The notes under the pieces are model-generated. The model was given only the letters and a program-made list of their open reading frames with translations, did not search any database and had not been told where the DNA came from. Positions 4,937 to 12,400 of a stretch of 27,645 nt of DNA are shown piece by piece. The stretch's first letter is position 1. Each line of letters starts with the position of its first letter. Both the position numbers and the translations under genes were made by a program. Location: the IMG/VR virus record IMGVR_UViG_3300034272_000490, positions 1-27,645 of that record; one strand, written 5' to 3'. This DNA comes from a virus.

Positions 4937-6795
4937 TGAACGACTATCAACAATTTATCCATCGAAGTAGGTATGCCCGATACCTTGAAGACAAAGGGCG
5001 GCGAGAGACGTGGGAAGAAACTGTACAGCGTTACATGGATAATGTTGTTGGCAGTAAAGTGGATGCAGACGTTGCTGAGCAGATTCGCAAAGCAGTCCTG
5101 AATATGGAAGTGATGCCGTCTATGCGTGGCCTGATGACGGCTGGCAAGGCTCTGGAGCGTGACAATGTTGCACTATTTAACTGTAGTTACATCCCGTGCG
5201 ACCATCCGCGAGCGTTTGATGAGGCTATGTACATCCTCATGTGCGGCACTGGCGTTGGCTTTACTGTCGAGCGTCAGGATATATCTAAGCTTCCTGCGGT
5301 CTCTGACGAGATGCACGACACAGACACTACTATCGTTGTGGAGGACTCTAAACTTGGATGGGCAAAAGCATTCAAAGAGCTTATCTCAATGCTCTACGCA
5401 GGACAAGTGCCAAAGTGGAATGTGGACAAGGTTAGACCAGCTGGAGCACGACTTAAAGTTTTTGGAGGAAGAGCTTCTGGCCCTGAGCCTCTCGTGTCCC
5501 TCTTTAGGTTCTGTGTTAAAACTTTCAAAGGAGCTGTAGGCCGTAAGCTGACCAGCATCGAATGCCACGACATCATGTGCAAGATTGGTGAGACTGTGGT
5601 GGTAGGTGGTGTACGGCGCTCGGCTCTGATTAGCCTGAGCAATCTGTCTGACGACAGGATGCGCAACGCTAAGAGTGGTGCATGGTGGGAGAACAACCCT
5701 CAGCGTAGCTTGGCTAACAACAGCGTGTGCTACACAGAGAAGCCTGACATGCTGGCATTCATGAAAGAATGGCAAGCTATGTATGAGAGCCAGTCTGGTG
5801 AGCGTGGAATCTTCAATCGCATTGCAGCCAAGAAGCAAGCAGGTAAGAACGGACGGCGTGACACTAACCACGACTTCGGAACTAACCCGTGCAGTGAAAT
5901 CATTCTACGCCCTTATCAGTTCTGTAATCTAACTGAGGTGGTGTGTAGGGCTGACGACACCCTCGAAAGCCTCAAGCGCAAGGTGGAGCTGGCTACGATT
6001 CTAGGCACGATTCAGGCGACGTTCACAGAGTTCCGCTACCTGCGTAGCATCTGGAAACGCAACACAGAGGAAGAGGCATTGCTGGGCGTAAGCTTCACTG
6101 GCCTCATGGATAGTCCACTAAAGGATATGTATTATGAAAGTGCAGACCAGCTCGAATCTCTCAAGCAACACGCAGTCGAAGTCAACAAGCTCTGGGCAGA
6201 GCGACTTGGAATCAATCAGTCTACGGCAATCACTTGCGTCAAGCCATCGGGAACTGTTTCACAGCTCGTTGACTCTGCTAGCGGCCTCCATCCTCGCTTT
6301 AGTGATTTCTACATACGCCGTGTAAGAAACAGCATCAACGACCCTCTGACGCAATTCTTGGCAAGCCAAGGCGTTCCTTGGGAGATGGACAAGGTGAGCC
6401 CTAATACGGCTGTGTTCAGCTTCCCTCAGAAGAGTCCTGATGGTGCTGTGTGTAAGGACGGCCTCACGGCGATTCAGCAGATGGAGTATTGGAAGCACAT
6501 TCAGGATAACTGGTGTGAGCACAAGCCTTCCATCACCGTCTACTACGGCGCTGACGAGTACATGGAGCTAGGTGCGTGGGTGTGGGAGCATTTCGATGAG
6601 GTGAGTGGTGTGGCGTTCCTGCCTCGCCTTGAGCATACATACGAACAAGCTCCTTATGAGGAAATCACAAAGGAGCAGTATGAAGAACTTCGGTCATCAA
6701 TGCCAACAATCGACTGGTCACAATTCACAGAAGCAGAAGACAATACAGAAGGAAGCCAAACCCTTGCCTGTTTCGGAAGCTCATGCGAAATATGA
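4936..6795 (+). CDS. nrdJ: Adenosylcobalamin-dependent (class II) ribonucleotide reductase, monomeric
   Basis: A 619-aa class II reductase that makes deoxyribonucleotides from ribonucleotides using coenzyme B12 and no oxygen. It matches the Lactobacillus leichmannii enzyme at every key point by spacing: thiyl-radical Cys319 in NPCSE with Asn317 and Glu321, the reducible pair Cys83 (FNCSY) and Cys330 (QFCNLTE), the PSGT loop in VKPSGTVSQ, and a C-terminal shuttle pair Cys612/Cys617 near the end (CFGSSCEI). The start at 4936 is chosen because it overlaps the upstream stop (TAATG) and begins MNDYQQF; the in-frame ATG at 4858 is inside the membrane protein gene. It needs cobalamin from the host. 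No thioredoxin or glutaredoxin gene is seen nearby. Confidence 0.95.
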   Translation: MNDYQQFIHRSRYARYLEDKGRRETWEETVQRYMDNVVGSKVDADVAEQIRKAVLNMEVMPSMRGLMTAGKALERDNVALFNCSYIPCDHPRAFDEAMYILMCGTGVGFTVERQDISKLPAVSDEMHDTDTTIVVEDSKLGWAKAFKELISMLYAGQVPKWNVDKVRPAGARLKVFGGRASGPEPLVSLFRFCVKTFKGAVGRKLTSIECHDIMCKIGETVVVGGVRRSALISLSNLSDDRMRNAKSGAWWENNPQRSLANNSVCYTEKPDMLAFMKEWQAMYESQSGERGIFNRIAAKKQAGKNGRRDTNHDFGTNPCSEIILRPYQFCNLTEVVCRADDTLESLKRKVELATILGTIQATFTEFRYLRSIWKRNTEEEALLGVSFTGLMDSPLKDMYYESADQLESLKQHAVEVNKLWAERLGINQSTAITCVKPSGTVSQLVDSASGLHPRFSDFYIRRVRNSINDPLTQFLASQGVPWEMDKVSPNTAVFSFPQKSPDGAVCKDGLTAIQQMEYWKHIQDNWCEHKPSITVYYGADEYMELGAWVWEHFDEVSGVAFLPRLEHTYEQAPYEEITKEQYEELRSSMPTIDWSQFTEAEDNTEGSQTLACFGSSCEI

Positions 6796-6807
6796 GGAGA
6801 TTAAACA

Positions 6808-7011
6808 ATGGCTATCTACAGTTACGATTGCCAAGAACACGGACGATTTGAAGTAAGTCGTCCGATGGCAGAGAGTGATGAGCAGGGCGAATGCCCTGCC
6901 TGTCACAAGCTCTGGGATAGAGTTAAGTTTGTAGACATCTGTATAGCGCATGACTATAAAGGACTTTGGATGAAAAACCACGGAGGATATAGCGTGATGG
7001 ATAAAAAATAA
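6808..7011 (+). CDS. FmdB-like zinc ribbon protein (67 aa)
   Basis: Begins MAIYSYDCQEHG and has one zinc ribbon made of Cys8, His11 (CxxH) and Cys29, Cys32 (CPAC), the pattern of FmdB-family regulators, here with one cysteine replaced by histidine. The ATG at 6808 has GAGGAG seven bases upstream, just after the reductase stop. It is the last gene of the rightward block before the terminator. It may be a transcription cofactor or a partner of the reductase; neither can be shown here. Confidence 0.8.
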   Translation: MAIYSYDCQEHGRFEVSRPMAESDEQGECPACHKLWDRVKFVDICIAHDYKGLWMKNHGGYSVMDKK

Positions 7012-7061
7012 TAGCCCGTAGGCTAGTTCTGATTTCGTTTTTCTCTCCATATATTAAGTTG

Positions 7062-7087
7062 AAAGCCCCGCAGCGATGCGGGGCTTT
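7062..7087. terminator. Bidirectional intrinsic terminator between convergent operons
   Basis: AAAGCCCCGCA (7062-7072) pairs without mismatch with TGCGGGGCTTT (7077-7087) around the tetraloop GCGA, a stable GNRA type. A T-run follows on the plus strand and an A/T-rich tail on the other, so it can end transcripts from both sides. It starts three bases after the transglycosylase stop codon on the minus strand and 50 bases after the FmdB-like gene on the plus strand. A smaller stem (TAGCC/GGCTA, 7012-7025) followed by a T-rich run may add to rightward termination. Confidence 0.9.
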
Positions 7088-7089
7088 TC

Positions 7090-7647
7090 TTATTTGCGAT
7101 TCAGCTGACCAAGAACCTTTGGAACATAATCTCTGGTTTCTTTTGGTGCGCCAGCTAATGCCTTCCTAGCATCTCCACCAGCCTTCTTCATGGCCCTCTC
7201 CCAATTTCCGGGCCCCCAATTGTAAGCTGCCAAGCCACCCTCGATGCCGTACTCTTTAATCATCGCATCTAGGTAGTCCCTGCCCACACGCCGAAGTTCA
7301 CCAACCGACCTGTCTCTGGCAGGAGCAACGCCATATCCGGGGTCTATGAGCGTCTTAGGCATTGTCTGCATCGGGCCAATAGCGCCCTTGGGAGACACAG
7401 CATTTACGTTCCCACGAGACTCTACAAACTCCACAGCTCCGTACAGGCGCTCTCTGGAGGTAAACACCGCGTTCTTTCTTGGGCTTTCTCCCCGAATATT
7501 CTGAACAACGGGCTGTCTTTTAGGAAGCCAGTCTGCCCATCCACTATTATCTGGCTCGATAGCTTCCCTAGGCTTTAGAGCATTGGCTTGTGCGGCAGGG
7601 GCTGGGGACTCAAATACACGCGAGTATATCTCATCTAGCCCAGCCAT
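7090..7647 (-). CDS. Virion-associated lytic transglycosylase
   Basis: A 185-aa protein with an SLT/lysozyme-like fold. The catalytic Glu is residue 76 in FVESRGN, followed by AVSPKGAIGPMQTMP (83-97) and AAYNWGPGN (140-148), the three hallmark motifs of phage and Slt70-type lytic transglycosylases. The first 60 residues are unstructured and Pro/Ala-rich. It cleaves the glycan strand to open a hole in the cell wall. Since it lies in the structural operon just after the ejection proteins, it most likely rides in the virion and acts at entry. In T7 this domain is fused to the N-terminus of gp16; here it is a separate gene. The lysis endolysin is a different protein (26589-26960). No signal peptide is seen. 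Confidence 0.85.
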   Translation of the reverse strand: MAGLDEIYSRVFESPAPAAQANALKPREAIEPDNSGWADWLPKRQPVVQNIRGESPRKNAVFTSRERLYGAVEFVESRGNVNAVSPKGAIGPMQTMPKTLIDPGYGVAPARDRSVGELRRVGRDYLDAMIKEYGIEGGLAAYNWGPGNWERAMKKAGGDARKALAGAPKETRDYVPKVLGQLNRK

Positions 7648-9425
7648 TATTTACCTCCAGCGCGGAGTTTTGCATATCTGTCATATGCGTTTTTAATTGG
7701 AGCAGATTGAGTTTCGACTACTTGCAGCACTTCATTGATTCTTTTAAGCTGTTCAGAACTAGGATTGCCAACTACCTGCAAAGCTCCGTTCCAGTTAATG
7801 CCTCGTCCTTCCCGAGCAAGAGCCATTGTAGTTCCTCTCTTGAGATATTGACCCAATCCCTCGTCAGCTAGTCTCTTATATGCCGCAAGATTTGCTTGGT
7901 CAATGACACCAGCCATAAACATAAGGTTGGCTGCAAACACTCTCGGAGACTCCTGCAAGGTTTGCTTTGTCATATATGTGTTGTCCAGCGCAGGAATTGC
8001 AGTGGCAAGCGAGGACATAACGCCCTGTCTCGGGTCAAAATAATCCGTCATGCTTCTTGCAACAGTTTGTCCAGTAGCGTCCACGATTGGATATCCCCAA
8101 TCTGCCAGCAGACCACTCAGAGTAAGAGCTGCTCCAGACTTTTCTTCTGGCTTCAACTTCTCACCCTTCGGATTTCTAGCCAGTTGTCCAGCGAACAGCT
8201 GGAATCCAGCGGGGCTTGACGGGCTATACAATCCGAGTCTGTGGCTACCAGTCTGTCTGGCCTGTGAGCCAGATGCAAAACTTTGTGCAATAGGGGCGAT
8301 AGCTTCTTTGGGAACATCTGCAAGAAAGCTAGATACGATGTTAGCAGCATCTGGCGGAACCTTCCTAGCATCAAGCGCCGCCCGTCCGTCCAGCAGGGCG
8401 CTTACTTTCATCGGGTCGTCTACTTTACTTTGAATTGTAGCAAGAAGCTCCAAGTCTTTATTATTCTGCTCCATCTTTGTTTTAGAAGCTGGAATATTAA
8501 TGTTAGCAAGTGCTATGTTCTCAGCTCTAATTATTGATTCATATGCTCGCATGTTTGTTACAATTTCTTGCCATTCGGGGGAGTCTGGCAGGAGTTTAGC
8601 AGCGACATCGCGCAATCCGGATATCTTTTCGTCAAATCCAACAGTTGCCTTGGTTGCTTGTATAAACTGCGGCATGCTATCGCCAGTGCTTTTTGAAAGC
8701 GTAGTATTAAGTGTTGGGTCTGCTAGGATACGCTCTGCCTCCGCCACGCCCCTAGTCGGGTCAAGCAAGGCAGCCTGAGCACTAGCGACAGTTGCAACAA
8801 TGACTTGCGCATCGTCAACGTCTAGGCTTTTAGACAGCTGTAGCAAATCGCCAGTGCGTCTTGATATGTCAGCCTCTGAAGTTCCTTTATTTCCCTTAGC
8901 AGCTGCCCCCACCCAATCCAAGTCTTCTGCAAAGTAACGATGCTGCAGCATTTCAAGACTTGGTGTTCCAACGGCCTTGGAGTACATATCATTAAGTTCT
9001 TTAGCCAAGTCTGGCCTGCGCTTAATAGACTCCCTTAAAAGCGCCTGCGCTTGAAGCTCAAACCCCTTTTGAGTTTGCCTACCCTGCTCTACTGCAGAAA
9101 ACAGATTTCCGTAGTCTTTATTTATTCTAGCAAGTTCTTTTGTATCACTCTCATCAAGAACCCCAGCCTTCTGCTTTTCCATGATGTTTCTTGCTATGGA
9201 AATATCAGCAATCCTTTTGTCAGTAGCGTGAGCTACCTTCAAATTTTCTGTAGAAGCACTCTGCTCATCAAGAAATTGCTGCGTTTTAACTGAACCGTAT
9301 GCTTCGCCAGCCGTCTTGATTATAGAACCCCAATCCATGCCTCTGTCAATTGGAGCATTCACCCCAACTTCCGGCAGTTGAGGAGGAGTGTAGTTACTAG
9401 GTGCTTGAGAAATTTTATCGACCAT
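7647..9425 (-). CDS. Internal virion (ejection) protein, T7 gp15-like by position
   Basis: A 592-aa, mostly alpha-helical protein without cysteine motifs. It lies between the 1795-aa ejection protein and the transglycosylase, with TAATG overlaps on both ends. By position it corresponds to the second internal core protein of T7-like phages, which is ejected to form the periplasmic conduit for DNA. The N-terminus is Pro-rich (PSNYTPPQLPEVG) and the middle is a series of helices rich in Ala, Leu and Lys. Sequence similarity cannot be judged without a search. The alternative is a different tail-associated structural protein. Confidence 0.55.
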   Translation of the reverse strand: MVDKISQAPSNYTPPQLPEVGVNAPIDRGMDWGSIIKTAGEAYGSVKTQQFLDEQSASTENLKVAHATDKRIADISIARNIMEKQKAGVLDESDTKELARINKDYGNLFSAVEQGRQTQKGFELQAQALLRESIKRRPDLAKELNDMYSKAVGTPSLEMLQHRYFAEDLDWVGAAAKGNKGTSEADISRRTGDLLQLSKSLDVDDAQVIVATVASAQAALLDPTRGVAEAERILADPTLNTTLSKSTGDSMPQFIQATKATVGFDEKISGLRDVAAKLLPDSPEWQEIVTNMRAYESIIRAENIALANINIPASKTKMEQNNKDLELLATIQSKVDDPMKVSALLDGRAALDARKVPPDAANIVSSFLADVPKEAIAPIAQSFASGSQARQTGSHRLGLYSPSSPAGFQLFAGQLARNPKGEKLKPEEKSGAALTLSGLLADWGYPIVDATGQTVARSMTDYFDPRQGVMSSLATAIPALDNTYMTKQTLQESPRVFAANLMFMAGVIDQANLAAYKRLADEGLGQYLKRGTTMALAREGRGINWNGALQVVGNPSSEQLKRINEVLQVVETQSAPIKNAYDRYAKLRAGGK

Positions 9426-12400
9426 TATTGATACCTGCTGTTTGTTTGTTCATATTCATCTCTCCAATCTTGGAGGCGCTGTTGTAACACGGGTGACATC
9501 TCTACAGCTCGTTGCCTCATGATATATAGCACTCGGCCCAAACCACCGTCGTCATACGCAAGCCCATCAATTTCTCCCATGAAGTCCCTGATTTGCTTTC
9601 CTTGAGCAGAGCCTTTTTCAACCTCTGCGTCAATCTTCTTGATGACATATTCCTGTACAAGCTGGGCGTCGCCCTCTGGCATCATTGCGTACATGTTCTT
9701 AATCTGAGCGTTGTGCCTATTTAGCATTGCCTCTCTCACAGAACTGCCTTCTTCAGACTTCGGAACTTTCGTAACAAGCTCGAATACGGCATCAAAAATC
9801 TTATCGCCCTGCGCCGCAACTTCTTGCTGTTGATTCCCAGCCTTAGACTCTTTCACAAAGAACGAGTTCCAGCCAGCCTTAGTTGCTTCGATGTCATCCA
9901 ATGTGCGGACACCTAGCGCAGTAGTGACCCACGAATCCGCAGTGTTCTCAAAGGCAACATTGCGAAGACCCCGAGCTGTAATCTCCTCCTCGTATCTCTG
10001 CTGAGCTTTCAGCTTATAATACTGAGTTATCATCGGAGACACTTGTTCAAGACCTTCTTTCGTAATAGCTACGAAAGCATCGTTGCGAGCTTCCACGTCT
10101 GCGTTCAGCGTCATGCCCCACAGCTTAGAGGTTCTCTTGGAGAACTCCAGAATATCCCTAGGGAGTGCACCACCAAGAATCTCCGCCATGTCTATTGTGC
10201 TAGGCCAGTTGCCGTTATACACCGAATTCACAGCGCCAGCGATGGCAGCAATTTTGCCGATGGAATCCACAGGGCTTGCGCCGAGTGAGTATCTATCGCC
10301 AAAGCCATACTCTTGATAGGTGTAGGACGGGTCTTCTACGACATCAGAATTAATTGCAGCCACGATAGCGTGCATCACTCTGTTCATGTACGAGCCTAGA
10401 ATGCCCTGCTCAAGCAGCGGTTCTATCTGCTTGTAGTCTTCAATCAGCTGAGCATGCTCTTCTGGGGACAAGTCAGTGTCGTCCAGCATATAGGCTGCGA
10501 CGGCCTCCTTGAACTTTCCGACATGCCACAGAGCATCCGCGCCAAGCAATGTGCTTTGAGAAATCATCACGCCAATCTTCTGAGCAGGAGTAAGTTGCAG
10601 AGACCCCGGAGTTAGCATCATGAACATCTTGTACGGGAACGCCAAGAACTGAGTGGTCATCTTCCACCAATCCTTCTGCATCCACACACGGCCTTCTGGA
10701 GTCATCTCGCCCATGAGCGAGTTAGTAATACCAGCGAGCTCCTGCTGTGACGTCTGTTTGGACAAATTGAAGTCCTTGTTCTTGCGCAGATTTAGATATT
10801 GAGTCAGGTAGGTTATGACTGATGCTTCGTGTTCACCACCATAGATACCCAGAGCATCTAACGTCCTTAGTGCCGAGTTGCCAGTCCGTCCCGCAATACC
10901 CCAAGCCCGTGCGCCAAGCGAGTCATCAACAACCTCACCAACCTTCATCGCTTTCAGCTGTTCTTCCGACAGAGCTCCCAAACCACGCATATCATTGTGT
11001 GTGACGCGATGCCACGAACCACTCTCAATGTATGCTCTAGCTAGTTTACCAAACTCATCCGGCTTAACGCCAGCAAGTCTAGCCGCTGTCTTAACGTATG
11101 TCTTGTCGAGAGTCTTGTAAGCATCGTCCCACGACTTACCACCACGCATTGCATCCAGCGTGGAGTTAAGCACAGTCATGAATGCGTCACGCATTACAAT
11201 CGCTTTACCCATGCTAACAGGAGTGCCCGCGTTAGCCAGCATCTGCGACAAGTTGAGCATACGTGCGCTTAACGGATTCATACGAATCTTGCGGAAGTAG
11301 TTGAGGCGTGTAGCAAGCACGGTGATGTCTGCCGCACTGTTCTGAGATAAACCGTATCCAACTTTCTCTACAGCTTGGCCTACCTTGGCGCTCCCCTTCG
11401 ATAACTCATATGCCGCTTTCTCTATAACTTTACCCGTCTTTCCATCAACGGCTTTTCCAACATACTCACCAGCCTTTCGAATAGCACTTCCTTCAAAAAT
11501 TCTGCCAAAGAACTCACCAGTCTTTCGGATGGCTCTGGCTTGCAAAGCAGAAGCACTGTCTGGAAGCAGAGAATATCCGTTAATTGTCTTCAGCGTAGAG
11601 ATGGCATGGTCATATGCCGCTGCCACTTCGTCGCCCATGCTCAAAGCCTCGTCACGAGTGATTAGCTCCGTAGGGCTCCCCACTTTACGAGCGCCTGGGC
11701 TTCGGAGCAATCCATATTGCTGTGCATGTTTGCCTAGAGCACGTTCCATGAACTGAATCATTTCGCCCTTGGTGTAAACGCCAGCAATCATCATGAAGCT
11801 CTTAATGGTAGCTTCAACAGGAGCCTCGAAGTTAGCTGGCTTCTCTCTATTAGAGAAGTCAATCGGGCCCTTTCCTTGAGGAGAGTCTTTCTTGCCGAAC
11901 ACACGGCCTCCCCAGTTCTCGTACATTTCACGAGTATTATTGGAGGACGCAATGTAGTCTCGGTAGCCCCCAAGCGGCTCATCTTTAATATCGTCTCCAT
12001 ACTTCTTAACAATATCTGGATTGCTCTTTAGTTCCTCTACAGCTTTGCGAGCATCTGCAGCTGTGTTGGCAGTACCAATGAGATACTTCCTACCAGACGA
12101 AGTTTGAGCTCTAATAGCAATCGGAGCGTTCACTGCATTAGTGTAATAGCCATCTACATAGTCAATTACCTTGTCGCCAGAACGAACTCGCTTGCTGTGG
12201 CTTGGATTTGCGCTTTGCTTTATCAGCGTGTAACCAACTTCAATATCATCCACAAACTCAGCTTGACGCATGGCGTACATGACATCGCCATCAGTTTTAA
12301 TGGCATCGTCAATTTGACCAGTTGACATGCGGACGATTTCTTCCTTTTCCCCGTCAATGACACGCACTGGAACGGAACGGAAGTTTGAACGCTCGTTAAC

